From positions 496,001 to 560,000 of the forward strand of contig RQOL01000519.1 of the NCBI GenBank assembly GCA_013076295.1: a stretch of 64,000 bases of DNA, in the 5' to 3' direction. A model generated the notes under the pieces. That model ran no database searches. It was given only the letters and a program-made list of their open reading frames with translations, and was not told where the DNA came from. This document shows, piece after piece, positions 1 to 13,700 of the stretch. How positions within the stretch are numbered: the stretch's first letter is position 1; the number at the start of each line of letters is the position of its first letter. The translations under genes were made by a program, and so were the position numbers. The stretch is from Sanderia malayensis (lineage: Eukaryota > Cnidaria > Scyphozoa > Semaeostomeae > Pelagiidae).

Positions 1-488
1 GGTAAGAACTATATAAAACTCGTCTTTATTTAATGCCATCAGGTTTAAAGGGCAGAGGAGCACACGTTTCCCAAAGTGAGTTTCGCGCTCAAATTTTTTT
101 TGCATGCTTTAGGCCTAACTGTCGTTATGTTTGCCAGCAGTTGCAGAAGTTGCAGGATGTTTTTAGATTATCCACGATTACTTTAACATCTCCTTCGTAT
201 ATACAAGTTTTGGTATTTTATAATCACATATTTGTGTATTGACAACGAGTGGATAAACTTTGAGATCGTCGGTTTCAGCTCGTACAAAAAATGGCGTTTT
301 GTCTTGTAACTGGCCTTGCCCTATCCCTTTATTATTTTTTGAATCATTAATGGCCCATTATTTAGCTCTGCTGTCCTGTATTTTTTAAAATCATAAAATA
401 AGGAGGCTCTAACTCTGCTATTCTGGTTGGAAACTTTTGAACAAATGGTTAGTTTTAAATGTTTTACATATTCCTTCATTTTTCTCAG

Positions 489-891
489 CATCAAGATCTC
501 AAATCATGATATGCAAAGAAAATGTTCTCAAAATCTGGCAATCATTGAAGATATATATACTGAACTGGGTATGATCTTGAGTGCAATCACTTGAGTTATG
601 GTGCAACTACATATTCAGCAAAGAAATCCACAAAAGCTATTTGGAAATTATAGACCCAAGCCCATGTGATTCTTGGTAAATGTTTCTATTTAATTCCATT
701 TTTCACTTTAAATTTCAATCTATTCTATGCAGTGTTGATTATTATGCTATATTTCTTATTTTTTTATATTTTTTCTTGCAGTTTCTTCACAGTTTCTTCT
801 GCTGAAAGATGTCCCTGAAGATGATTACCACCAACACATCACCAACAAAGAAAACAATAAGTCAACGAAAAACAATCACCATGAACAATAA
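489..891 (+). CDS. C-terminal exons of an unrecognised gene (partial)
   Basis: The window opens on a splice donor (g|gtaaga at bases 1-7), so an exon ends at base 1. The next two exon candidates are 489-568 (after tttctcag, before ggtatga) and 782-891 (after tttcttgcag), and they join in phase. The joined frame contains LAIIEDIYTELG followed by VSSQFLLLKDVPEDDYHQ and ends in a polar Asn/Lys/His tail with stop TAA at 889-891. I do not recognise the family. Further splice-like sites follow (donor after 897, acceptors at 1036 and 1312) without a reading frame, so the 3' UTR may be spliced. Support is splice consensus plus frame only; the exons could be fortuitous. Confidence 0.4.
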
Positions 892-1194
892 ATGCTAGTA
901 AGTAGTATGAAATGTATTACTCTACTCTTACTTATTTATTTTCATACATCCATTTATTATTATATTCAATATGTTTATTCATTATTTATAGTACTATTTT
1001 GGTCATGATGAAAATTATTATTTTTTCTATTTCCAGATGATTGAACGTAGCCCAAGACATTGCCTTGAATACCCTACATGCTACATGCTGGCCTGATGTA
1101 CAAATAATGGTATGAATATAATGGTTAGGGTAGACTATCTTACTATTGATCAATTTCAGTTATTGATCTCTTTTCTTCATTATTTAACACCTTT

Positions 1195-1312
1195 CTAATT
1201 TTGATCTTTAACACCTACTACTGACCACCTTTATCATACTACTGACCACCTTTATTTTATTACTCACCACCTTTATTGTACCACTAACCACCTTTATTAT
1301 ACTATTTTTTAG
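1195..1312. repeat. Short imperfect tandem repeat
   Basis: Four to five copies of a unit of about 20-25 bases with the core ACCACCTTTAT, separated by variable AT-rich linkers (tactgaccacctttatcata and variants). It sits in the AT-rich gap upstream of EEF1E1. Nothing suggests a function. Confidence 0.7.
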
Positions 1313-1612
1313 ATGATTAGACCCAATGAAGAAACTAAATGAACTACCCAATCAAGAAAGAAACTATCAAACATTGGCTTGGATGTCCATGGTGTTAGAA
1401 TGATGTATTAATCAACTATTTTATTTATTCATTTACTTGTTTACATTTCTTTATGATTCTATTATTTTAATTTTTTATTATGACTGATTTTTTCTTGACG
1501 TATCATTGAATTTCTATTGTTGTCTTTTATCCAATTTTGATATCATATATATATTGTTGTTTTCTTTTGTTTTTGTTTGGTTTTTCTATGTAAATTTAAA
1601 TTGTAGGTATTT

Positions 1613-2172
1613 GTATTCCCATGGGAATTGATGTTATTCCCAAGGGATTCATTTAACATTTTTCAATTCCCTTGGGATTCATTTTTTTTAAACATTTTTG
1701 GACAAATGAATCCCTTATGAATAGCATATTCCCATGGGAATTACCTTTATTCCCTAGGGATTCATTTTTAATTCCCTTGGGATTCATTTTTTCAAATTTT
1801 TCCAAAAAAATGAATCCCTTGGGAATAACATATTCCCATGGGAATTAATTTTATTCCCAAGGGATTCATTTTTTAAGATTTTTCCATAAAATGAATCCCT
1901 TGGGAATATCATATTCCCATGGGAATGAATTTTAATTCCCAAGGGATTCATTTTTAATTCCCTTGGGATTCATTTTTTAAAAATTTTTTCCAAAAAATGA
2001 ATCCCTTGGGAATAACATATTCCCATGGGAATTAAGTTTATTCCCAAGGGATTCATTTTTCAATTCCCAAGGGATTCATTTTTTAAACACTTTTCCAAAA
2101 AAATGAATCCCTTGGGAATAATATATTCCCATGGGAATTACTTCTGTGAAGATAACATAGTGCCTAGGGAAT
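1613..2172. repeat. Palindromic minisatellite array
   Basis: About five to six tandem units, each made of nested palindromes. ATTCCCATGGGAAT is its own reverse complement. TGAATCCCTTGGGAAT is mirrored by ATTCCCAAGGGATTCA, and the pairs are separated by runs of T or A with TTTTTCCAAAAA-like spacers. Each unit can form 14-16 bp hairpins and neighbouring units could pair with one another. The array ends about 130 bases before the EEF1E1 start codon. A 63-residue ORF across it (2025-2216) is a by-product of the repeat and is not called as a gene. Confidence 0.85.
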
Positions 2173-2305
2173 TAATTAGTATCAAAATAATATTAATACT
2201 GAAAAATAAATATTAAAATCGCAAACAGCTGATCTGCAAGATTGTTACGTCACACAAGCAAAAGGCAACGATCTAGAGACGATAATCAATAAAAGTAAAA
2301 ACAAC

Positions 2306-3376
2306 ATGGCGGCGATAGCAACTCTTCACTTGAATAATTCTAAAGATCTGGATCTGCTGTTAGGATTTCTTCATTTACCACCTAAAATTTTAGATATAAG
2401 CAAAAAGAAACAACATGGATATGTAGATAAAAAGGTTTGTAATAGACTTTAGCTGCTGTCGTAGAATCACTTAGGCCAATTCCTCTACTTGCCTTGCCAG
2501 GAACTTTCAATCTAGGTATAACTAGGAATTAATGATGTAATTAAGAATAAATGAATAATATTAAATCTTATCTATTCATTAATTTTTGCCAGTTAGTAGT
2601 GGTTTGGTCTGCAGCAAGCAAGAATCCAATCATTTTGTAGGCTCCAGTTATGGTCAAAGCGGAAGAAACATCTTCAGGTTTGCTAACAGTAGCAAAAGAA
2701 CTAGCAAAAATAGCTGGCAAATTAAGTAATAATCTTGAAGGCTTTCTTGGATTAACATCATTTGAAGAGGCAGAAATTCAACAATGGCTGCATTATTGTG
2801 AAACAAATTTGAAGCCATGCGATGTCCAAGAACTGAAATACGAGGCAGAGGTATAAATTTAAAAAATATCCACTTATTTATTATGATTATTATGAAAGTA
2901 AATTTGTAGTTACCATATGCTAATGTCTAGCTTTCCTTCTTGCTTTCAGTGTCTGAATAAATATCTTGGAAACTTGGCATTCTTTGTTGGAAATCATTTC
3001 TCCTTAGCAGACCTGGTCATTTTCCAAGCTTTGCATCCCTTCATGGTAAACCATCAATCTTGCTTTGCTCTGACAATTGTCTTTCCTGAAAAGATACCAT
3101 CATTAAATGGGCTTGTAAATCGAAAGAAATAACATGGAAATAAATAACGTTTTTTTCATACAGGCAACAATAACCTTTGCAGAAAAAGAGAAGTTGGTTC
3201 ACCTTTCAAGATGGTATATGCAGGTACATTTTCAGAAATTACTTTTCTGTATCAAACTATCTTCCAATCTCCAACTTGTTTTCACTGAAAAATATAATCT
3301 TTTGCAGATTCAAAATATTCCTGGAACAAGGCACAAGTTTCCAGCAATAAATTTTCATATGACAAAATTGTATTAA
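2306..3376 (+). CDS. EEF1E1: EEF1E1 / AIMP3 (p18), multisynthetase complex factor
   Basis: Five exons join in phase 0 (2306-2434, 2641-2850, 2950-3045, 3164-3223, 3308-3376) to give 187 residues; human EEF1E1 has 174. The protein is a non-catalytic, glutathione-transferase-like scaffold of the aminoacyl-tRNA synthetase complex. Family signatures seen are EIQQWLHYCETN (human IVQQWLEYRV), FFVGNHFSLADLVIFQALH (human LTGYNFTLADILLYYGLH), EKEKLVHLSRWYMQ (human EKEKYLNVSRWFCH) and IQNIPGTRHKF near the C-terminus. The ATG at 2306 lies in acaacATGGC, a good initiation context. AATAAA occurs at 3412, about 35 bases after the stop. It is convergent with the zinc-finger gene. The N-terminal lobe is weakly conserved, as in other AIMP3 proteins. 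Confidence 0.9.
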
Positions 3377-3944
3377 GTGATAGATTAACTTACATTAATC
3401 AATTATATATTAATAAAATGAATGATATTCTATCCTTGTTCTCTGTTGGTAGACTGCAGTAATAAAGAAATTAAAAATTAAAAAAAGCTACTAAAATCAA
3501 CAGAAGAATTTGCTAAAATCAATTTCCTAATAAAAAGGAGCCTTGACTCAAAATCTTAAAAATAAATTATATTTTACAAAGCTAAATTATGACAAATAAT
3601 ATAAAACATCTATTTATTATGTTTATAACAATTAGTTATATTATATCCAATATAAATCAATTAGCAAATTAACCAGTATCTATGAATTGATGTGCCAAAA
3701 CATCTAAGATGTATAATAAAAATCCCTTGCAATGATCAATATGGTATATCATACCCATACTTATCTATTACTCCATGATGAATGCATCTTAAATGAAATA
3801 TTCACAAAATAACCCAAGATTTTGTCCTAAGCTGCAGTGAACAATAATTGTCTGGGGATGTATTCCATACGAAACTATAAATTCCCCAGTTGAATGTGAT
3901 GTTTGCAAAGTAATTTGCTGAAGAAAAAACATACTTGTTTCATT
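3377..3944. other. Convergent intergenic gap
   Basis: An AT-rich gap of 568 bases between the 3' ends of EEF1E1 (+) and the KLF gene (-). It holds the EEF1E1 polyadenylation signal (AATAAA at about 3412) and presumably both 3' UTRs. No other gene or repeat is visible. Confidence 0.6.
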
Positions 3945-6331
3945 CTATTCTCTGGCAACACACTGCCCGGGTTTTATGATTCTTACCATCTTTTTACAAA
4001 GCTGTTCTTTCATTACATTTGTGTGTTTTTCTTCAACCAAAGTAGGATACTGAAATGTCATTGATGCAGCAACTTCATTCAATTTGTTAAGTTCTTGTTG
4101 CCAACCTGGAATCTTTTTTGCAGCTAGATGTCTCTTTGCATGCTTTGTAAGATGGTCGGAACGCATGAACCTTCGGCCACAAAGGGGACAACCAAATTTC
4201 TTTTCTCCCGTATGTGTCCTCTTGTGTCTTGCAAGTTCATCGGACCGTGCAAATGACCTATCACAACTTTCCCAATCACATCTGAAAGGTTTCTCGCCTA
4301 AGAAATAAAAGAAATGTATATAAGCACATAGAAATATTTGGCAACTCTGATGCAGGGGTACACATTAGGGGGCTATGGTGGGGTTGTCTAACCACTCCAC
4401 TCTGCTTGTTTTCCACAAGGGACTGGATTGGGCCCAGATATATTGAGATTTTCATTTCTTCATTTTTTATAAAAATAACAAATTTGTAATTCTATTTAAT
4501 TCTCTGTCCTCTGCAAACTTCCCCCACCCTTTGCAAACTTTTTTCAATGTAAGCCACAAAATTAATGCGTATAATAAAAAATTCTTGTATTCAATAATCC
4601 CCTTGAAATAACTGTTCTTATAACAATAATAATCATCATCATCATCCCCAAACTCGAAAAAAGATATTTTGAGGCAGCAGACTGAAAAATGGAGTTTTGA
4701 TGACTTATCAAGACATACCTGTGTGAGTCCTGATGTGTGCCTTTAAATGTGAGCTTTTCAGGTAGGATTTACCACAATCTGTAAATGTGCAAATATGATT
4801 TCTCTGTCTGTCCACCGATACTTCAGATGTCATGTTATTACTACTGCTACTATTGTTGACATGGTTTGACTGCTGTAACTGTTGGTTGAGTTGTTCAAAT
4901 GACTTATTTGACGGTATTGGACAAAGTATGAAAATCGCCTGTGTTTGATGTGATGATAAATTTGATGTTATCGCAGGAGCCAAAGGAAGTTTTGTGGACA
5001 TATTTTGAGTGATAAATTTGCCAGATAATCTGTTATCTTTCGCCTGAAAGATACGAAGCGAAATTCGCATATAACATCTGTTAATCATGACTACTTCAAG
5101 TAACACAACTATAATCATCATCAATAATTCCAGTGTCGAGGACAATAAAACGTTTTCATGTGATATTTTTATTAATGACACGTGAAAAATAAGGAAAACA
5201 ACGGCTGCAAAAAGGGGGAATCCTTTTGACAATAAAACAAAAGTGAATCTCGTGACTCATGGAGAAAAAATATCTTGATTGAAATGGGCAGGGTAAACAT
5301 ATTCAAATAGTACTTTCGATTTTGACTAAAACGATAGAAAAACCATAAAAAAGATAGAATAAATAGGAAATATAATCTCGGGCAATATTTGCGTTGTTAG
5401 AAATTAATGCATTGTTAGAAATTTAAACTTTTCTTCTCAAGTTTGAGACCAGCAGTCACGAGAGATAAAAACAAAAAGTCGTGAGCAAGTTCGTGTATTC
5501 AGTGAATACTCTGACACCAACAAATACAATATTTTGTTGACAGTTTGCCCAGTATTTTATAGAAATGCAAATCAGAGCAAATTATGTGGTCAACAAAAAC
5601 CGGAACAATCGCTTCGTGCAACTGTAAACCTTGAAATTGAAATGGCTCCTGATATTTTAGACAAAACCAAGTCACGAGTTTGGAAAGGCCATGCCCTTCT
5701 GAACTCATTGTGATTATTTTTGGAAAAAATGATAAATCACATCTCATGATAGTATTTTAGACCTTAAGGCATTTTTACTTTGACGGATTTAAAGCTCTAT
5801 TGCAGATTTCAACCTGCCACTACACTACAAATAGCAGGCAGGAAAAATACCAGATATGTCGGTACCTTGTCAATTTCGAGGTCTTGCTTGAATTTCGAGT
5901 CTGCTCTTTCCACAGACTTGATTTGACAAGGTCTATCTTCTTCACAAGTTTCCATATTTCGTTCTTCAGTGAAAGAATCGGGAATTTTCGATCTGCTTTC
6001 TGAGTTTGGTGGGCTAGGAGGGGACCAGTGGCTCTGACTCATGGCAAGCAGTGACTGGACGGCCTCAAAGTCCACTGTATTTGATAAAGTTGAGCCACAG
6101 CTCCTTTTTGAGTTTCGTAAATCATCATGCTAGAAATAAAAAAAGACTAATGTTAGCAATAAATAAAATACTGTTGAATATTTAATACTTGGTTGAATGC
6201 TGCTGTTTAATGTGAATAATGAATGCACTGTGGAACCAAAAGATGGCCTAACTACGAAAATATCAAAGTTTACTCACTGAATTGCTTTGTGACTTCGGTG
6301 AATTCGGAGGAGAAGGTAATATCTCAGCCAT
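3945..6331 (-). CDS. KLF10/KLF11-type (TIEG) zinc-finger transcription factor
   Basis: Four exons on the minus strand (6331-6278, 6129-5866, 5043-4719, 4297-3945) join in phase to 331 residues. The C-terminus has three C2H2 fingers of the Kruppel-like type (about residues 189-213, 219-243, 249-271) joined by TGEK linkers. The third finger and tail, [20 protein letters not shown] then [19 protein letters not shown], match the diagnostic KLF10/11 tail (human ends RHLS-KKLPNWQMEVSKLND). The N-terminal motif [13 protein letters not shown] (about residues 37-49) resembles the SIN3-interaction helix of repressor KLFs, so repression of GC-box promoters is inferred. PPSPPNS and [10 protein letters not shown] are proline/serine-directed motifs. 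Finger 1 and finger 2 lie on separate exons. KLF10 and KLF11 are vertebrate duplicates, so this single gene is best called KLF10/11. Confidence 0.92.
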
Positions 6332-7771
6332 TTTGTATCAACACAGACTAAGTTTCAAAGTGTTATAAAACACAAAATCATTTATTATTTCTGCCAAGAA
6401 ATTCTCAAAATCAGAAATTCAAGATCAGAAATATACCAAGTGTCAACCATCTAACACGGACTACACGGATATGAAAGGAAATATTTCTTGTTTTGAAGGC
6501 TAGACCGGCCATTGGCAAAGTACGTAGTTCATAAGGGGTGGGATATGGGCTTAACCAATCACAGTTCAAAATAGCAATGTCATCAGCCAATCAGCGTAGA
6601 GCTAGCACGTGATTAGGAACATGCTCTAAGAAAACATGTGCTCAATCACGGACTTCGAACAAATTTGATTAGCTGATCACGATGTTATCAAGCAGAGTGA
6701 TAACAATGGTTTATTGTTCTAGATCGTGTCCTATTACCAAATATGCTTGCTTTGTTGTTTATAAAATCGCCCACGCAGAGGCTACGCACGGGAAATAAAT
6801 GACAGTGCGTTCAAAAGACACACGGGGAAAGGAACAGCGCTCTAATGTTTTGGGACACAATTAGAATATGCCGTGATTGGTAAATTGCTCCCTCTTCTAT
6901 TATCAAGAAGACAATCAAACAAACTATTCTGTGCGATATAACTTGCATAAATTATATTGGTTTAAAATCAAGGCAAAAAATAAATTTTGCTTAAACAATA
7001 ATAACTCAATATATTTCACTGAGGATAAATAATAAAAAAGCTGGTCCCTATCCCAGGATGGTGAACGATTCTGGTGTGTGCGTAGTGTCTTCACGTGAGC
7101 AGAAATTGCACATCAATAAACAATTATCCCAAAACCCACCCCAAAAAGGGGGACCCGGGAGGCAACTATAGTAGATACATACCCCGTTATTGGCACACAA
7201 AACCCCAGTTTCAGTTCTCATGGCCCTGCGTGAGCCAGAACAAAAGGGTACTAGTTACGCCCGTCTATCCCCTCTCAGCATTGACGTATAATAATGATTA
7301 AATATTCCCAACGTGTCCAGTATGACGGGGGATCCACCTGTGCACCTTCTGCTCAGTGGTGCAAAATATGAACTGGGAATCCTAGCGTTTCAAATTGATA
7401 CGAAATTTATATAAAATCATAGAGAATTGTAGTTAATCAATAAACTGGTTTTGATTAATATATGTTGTCTGTCTGCCTGTTGATCGGCCTACTGCGGGTA
7501 TGCAACCGCCAATAAAAAATAATATTACCTGTATTCAGATGATAGCATCTGCTTGAAGAAAACTTCTTTCAATAAGAAGGTGGAATTCCATTTTCCTTTC
7601 TCAAATCGAATTACTTACCAATTCTTCAACTAAGTTAAATCCATTTCAAAATTCTACATTGATATGCCAAGATGACAACCAGGCACCTTCACCTTGCCTT
7701 GAATAAATATAATTCCACCTCTTATATGGGAACATCTGATTGGTCAGAGATCAACCACGTGGTATGTACAA
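6332..7771. other. Intergenic: KLF promoter side and GREB1 3' flank
   Basis: 1440 bases between two minus-strand genes. The part next to 6332 is the KLF 5' flank and the part next to 7771 the GREB1 3' UTR. Short ORFs here (for example 7095-7301) show no family resemblance or splice support. I see no repeat or RNA gene. Confidence 0.5.
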
Positions 7772-10700
7772 TCATCCAATCACGCCTGTGAGAAAGAAGA
7801 CTGGCTTCTTGTTTCCATCACACGTGGTCGCAGTTTGGTATTCATCTCTGAATCGGAATCTCCAGTTCTCTTCCAAGTCCAGTCGAGCTATTTCCTCCCT
7901 CATTGTGTAGCGATCGTTGGAAACGATGCATAGCTTTGCATCGTCAATGAAACTGAACTTCGACAAGAACTCTTTGTTCAAACACGCGGGGTAATCGTAC
8001 AGCAATAGACCACCGTAGACTTTATCCATTTGATGTGACGTAGCAACATTCAGTTCACCATTCGTATCAGCATTGATGACACATACGCTAATGTCCCGAC
8101 CAAGATCTGTATAGCCTCCAATGACGAGAACAGGATGGTCTGCTTTTCCAACTGATGCAGGGAACAGAATATTCCCACCCAGACCCAGGTATCTCTGCAT
8201 GACTAGATGCGGGGGCGCACTGATCGTCTTCAATTCTTCGCGATCCGGAGGAGCAACGAGATGAGCAAATGAGTTTCCCTCCTCCGTAGGATCCGATTGC
8301 TCCCAGCTTTGTGTGCGCAGCGGCACTCGCCAGCCAGATCTCGCCGTGAGTTTACACATGAAGCTCAAATGCTCAAACCTGCATGTGAGAATATTGTTCT
8401 CCACGAGGCATAATTGGAAATCGATATTCTCTCCAATGTATTTCGTATTGCTGAAGGATACATTCTGAGTTTGCTTGACGTTCAGGAAGATGCACGAATG
8501 AATAAAGGTGCGTATGAACCCGTGCATTGGGACATCGAATTGAGAAGAACTCCATGGTCGCAGTCCGATTATACCATAATGCAGAACATGAGGTGTTGCT
8601 TCAACCAGTTTCATGATATCAAATAAGGGTGTTGTATCAGCTGATGGTAATAATGCATCGGCATCCATAGATCCACTGTCGTCTTCGTTGTCCCTGTAAA
8701 CAATTCGTAAAAACATGCATACATACATAGAAACACGCGTGTTAATGTGGTGCAAGAAAGAAGCACCTCTCAAAACGTCTAACCTAACATTTGTTTACCT
8801 TTTAATACCGCCAAGCAGCTTGTAAGCTGTTAGGTACATAGATATTGAAATGAAATCAACTTACCCTATGGGTTCATTGTCCTTTCCAGCTTGTTGCCAC
8901 ATGACAACATTGTCAGACATTATGAGAATCAAAGGCCAAATGTCTTCATCTTTATCTGAATCAACATTCTGACGCTGTACTTCAAATTCGTAATTCTGCC
9001 TTGCAAATAACTGCAGATAAAAAAATAAGAACTAAATGATATCCAGTTATAAAGAATATATGGTAGAAATTATAAAAGTAGATAGATGCGCATGCTACAG
9101 AGAGGTAGCTGCAATTGCAAAAAATGTAGCTGGAAGTGATGTAAGGATATAGTGGTATATTTCTTATCCATACATTGCTACAGTTCCTCGTACAACCAGA
9201 AAAACAAAAAAACTGATTCAACAGCAACACATATACATTGCATCAACTGTTACAAGCAAACAGATGCATAGAGCTGAGCAAAAGCAGGTGTCAAATGCAA
9301 ATAAAGCTTCACACCTTCATTACTTGTTTGACTGCTCCAAAACTCGCTTCATCAAATTCTTGCGGTAATATAGCAAAGACATGATTAGGCCAATTCTTCT
9401 GATAGATGGCCATTTCACTTTGCTTGACGAAAGTGATGTGAATATGATCCGTCTCTTCCATGGCGTGAAACAAATTCAAAAGACCTGAAAAAAACACTAA
9501 CGCATCAAGAAATCATATTAACTCCATCTGAAATAATCCAGGAAATTACTCGATAATATCACCCACAAATAAGCCATGCACAATATTCAATAAAGCCAGT
9601 AGCCATTATAATTTCCATACTGAAAATAATACCTTCTTCCTGGCCTTCCGAGCTGGCCATTAAAATTGGAGTTTTGATTTTTCTTCCAAGCAAGGTCTCC
9701 TCGTCTGTCTTGACAATTTTCGGAAATGGTGTACCAACATTTATCTTCGGCATCAAAAGTCCTTTGACAGCCTGTTGCTCTTCGTCAATGGTGAAATACT
9801 TCATGTGCATCACTGGTATTATGAACTGTATATCAACCTACAAGGAATAAAAAGGCTATGCATATCGATGCTGCAAAATCACTGGATTGATTTAGTAGCC
9901 GAGTGCTATTCAGCGTAGTATACGAGAGTGACAATACGTAGCATATGAGCGTGAGCACTCTACGTACATGAATGTTATGTAAACAATATGTATATGAATG
10001 CCAGCAGCCTTATACCAATACACATACAGTGCTTTATGCAATAATATCAATACATACAGAACATATAATGCAATCAATATAACACACAGTGCTATTACGC
10101 ATTCAAATCAATACCACACTGTATAGCATGCACTACACTATACGGCAGCTATATTAAAGAATGGAGTTGAGAAGATTAGATTATTTTACCTCTGCATTTT
10201 CATCGCCGAATCCAAGCAGCTGATAATCAAGTACTTTCGTCGTATCTCCACCCATTCCCTCTCTGTAAAACTTGCAACTGTCGCAGTGATGGAGTGTATC
10301 GTGCGATGCACAATTTGCCAGTATGACTGGAACAATCTGCTGGCCGCCAATGTCTTTGATATCCGAGGTTCTTTTGAGCATCTGGATCTCTTGCTTCTTG
10401 TCAGGCTTGCTGTCTTTGCTCACTGATGAGATGTGCACACGACTGAAACTCTTGAATTCACTGTCTAGAAATTCCGTGATGAATTCTGTCTCTGATACCT
10501 TCGTGATGTCAGGCCATTGAGGATGGTGCAATGCAACAATGCCACAAATTTCCATTGGATCCAACGCAGGGGCATAGGAAACTCGATTGTCGTAGACATC
10601 AACACGCTTCAGTCTCATCAACATCGAGTGGAGAAGTCGAGCGAAATGCAAATAAGCGCCAGTCTTTCCAACCTGACATATAATTAAATTATCGAGATAT

Positions 10701-13700
10701 ATTGTATAGATATAGCTGGAAAAACTGCAGATGTATAAACGGGCATACATTGCAGAAGTATTGATGGGCATATTGTAGTTGAAGATGGATATGTTGCAGA
10801 GGGATAGCTGATTATATTGCAAAGAGATAGCTAAACATATTGCAGAAATATGGACAAAAACATTGCAGAGATATAGCTGGATAAATAGCAGGTATATAAA
10901 TAGATGTATTGCAGATATAAAGATAGATATATGGCAGGGGAATCGATGAACATATTGTGTAGATAAATCGAGATATCTCGAATAGATAAACCTGCAAAAA
11001 TTACAAATTTATTTCTAAATATATTGCAGAGATAGAGCTGGGTATATGGCAGGAATATAGCTAGATATATTGCCGATAGATAGCTGGATACATTGTGGAC
11101 ATAGATGGACATATCACAGAAACATGGCTCCGTATACTGGAGAGATATAGGTGGAGAAATAGTTGAAATGGTTACCTGTGGAGGTCCAGACAAGAGCAAG
11201 CACCTTGGATGGAATTGCTCTTTATCATTATCATCTTCATCTGAATCATCGTCATTCGCCGTTTCAGACAAGTAAACATTTCCACCTAGACGATAAAATG
11301 ATCATCGATGAAATGAAGAAATTAAATCATTAACAACGCTGATTCATTGCTCCGCTAAGTAGCAAACACAAACTTATTTTACCGGGTTTTTTGATTATCT
11401 CTTTACTTAATGGACTGAAAGTATACTGCTTGCTATCATCTATAACAAAAGATGATTTAAATTTTTATCAAGGTATTCTCAGTTTAAAAATCATGAACTA
11501 ATTGAGCATAGCCTACCAGTAGAGTTTGGAGACGGCGGTGAAGAGGTGCCGGGAGTTGTCAGCAATTTACGAGCCTGTCGAGCGATTGTGCATCTCCTAG
11601 AATTAGAAAAACATCATTAGATTGATATCAGATATTTCGTAATTCTATGAGAATTTCCAGAAAGACGCGAAAGGCCCTGAAAGGTTGTGAAGGGGGGTAG
11701 AATGATGTGCAAGACGGTAGAAAAGTAAGAGACAGCGGATAAATGGGAGAAGCATCAGAGAAATATCAGGGTGCTTTGAAGGATAAGATACACGAGTACG
11801 CGAGGCTCATGTGTAAAAGATCTGAAAATCGATTACGTACCTGTAGTATCTGGATTGATGAGCCGGATTGCTCTTTACTAAAGTCGGCCTATTGCTATCG
11901 ATCCATCGAGTATTTGGATCTGAATTCAGATTGATCAACCTTGGTTGGCCGCCACTTTGTCCACCGTTGGAATGAATGATTTGCCAGACAGTTTTGGAAA
12001 CAAAGACGATAGGTAGAGGATACTTGGATGAGAAGCGACTGTTGTGGTCTTCAACTTGTGTATCGCTTGTAATCGGTAATTCAACGGATTGAGTTGGCTT
12101 GTTTTGGATTGATAAATCTTCTGGCTCTGCCTTAATCAATGGCTCATCCAGATAGGTAGTTCCAACGCTGCTTCTTACGCTGTTTGTCACGACATGTTTG
12201 TTTACCATGGTTGGATTACCCGATTCATTGACGGTCAGATAGCAGGCAACAGAACCGATTTCCGTTTCCAAAACAGAACGATAAAAATTACCGTTATCAA
12301 CCAATCTGAGATCACAGTATTTCAATGACCTAAACAGGAAAATGAAATAAAATCAATGAACATGGAAATGCTTTTAATTTACTATAGAAAATCGATCATT
12401 ATTATCTGAGAGAAATCATTAAAGACATTGAACCATATCTCTACAATGTACCCAGCTATATTATTAACATATGAAAATTGTAAATTGCCAGTACACACCT
12501 TGGAAATGTTTGCCCAGTACGGTCTTTCCCAGCGTAAATAAGAATGCACGACAAATCAAGAAGTTCTTCCAGGCAACGAGGGTGCCAGCTATCAGAATTT
12601 GTGTCACCTAAAAAAATAAATAACAATAGATGAAACATGGATATAACATTCAAACAGACTGCTAGCCATGCCGAGGTTTAAGAGACCGAATTAAATGCTC
12701 GAATGAAGCTAGACTCTTGGAGTTCAGAGACATTGGTCTCCTAAACATTGGATCTAATGGCACGAAAAATTAAATATGCCTTTTTTATAGGACAGATGAA
12801 ATAGAACGATAGTAGTTACCATTAATCGTCCTCCATGCTCTCATTCTGTTCAGAAAGTGCTCATCCAGTTCAAAATCATTTTCTCCATCATCAAAGATAA
12901 CGTCAAAGCGATATTGAAACCCAACACTAAAATCAATGAGTAAACTCGATAAGACAAATGAAAACAAAATCAAATATTACAGGAAGAAACACTGAGTATG
13001 AAAAGAGCTTTGGGGTTAGGGGAATCTGGCAGTGAGGGGCATTTAGAATCTATAACATTGGGGTAGCCAACAATCAATTGCTATAATATTAGGAAACTAG
13101 GATCCATAGATGACTTAGATGACAGATCTGCATAAAACTCTTTCTCGTATGCTACTACCGAAAAGTCAAAACCCCAACAGGTCCTTAAGCAAGGAATGAA
13201 ATTAAACAGCTCAAAATTAATATAAAACACTACCTATTCCTGGTCTCCTTCAACGTATCATAGCAGTATCTTCCCAAATCGACATTAGGTACTCTGATGA
13301 GCAGCATGTAGCCAGAGCCGTCGTGATTCTTCAATGGTGTCTCCACAATATCTCTGATGACTTGAAGGAACGATAGTACACAGTATTGCTCTGCTGTTTT
13401 TATTCCACCGGCAACCATAATTGCTGCGCGATAGAGGCGAACGATCAAAAATCCATCCACAATGCTATAAGGTGTGTCATTGATTCTAAGCAAAATAGAA
13501 AGGTGCATTAGATCAGGGTTCGGATAAGCGTGGATTGGGCTCTCAGGTTTTTGGACTTTAGTCAACTGTTAGCTGGAGATATATATAATTGAAGATATTG
13601 CAGAGATACAATAAAAGATATTGCAGACATACAGCGGGAGATATTGCATATATACAATGGGAGATATTGCAGATATACAGATGGATGTATCACTAATGAA

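Noticed and set aside
1613..2172. Palindromic repeats as a CRISPR array
   Set aside because: No unique spacers; adjacent units are near-copies along their whole length.
10812..11271. Long minus-strand ORFs with YLSAIYL-type repeats
   Set aside because: They are translations of the intronic minisatellite running into a real GREB1 exon; only 11176-11285 is exonic.
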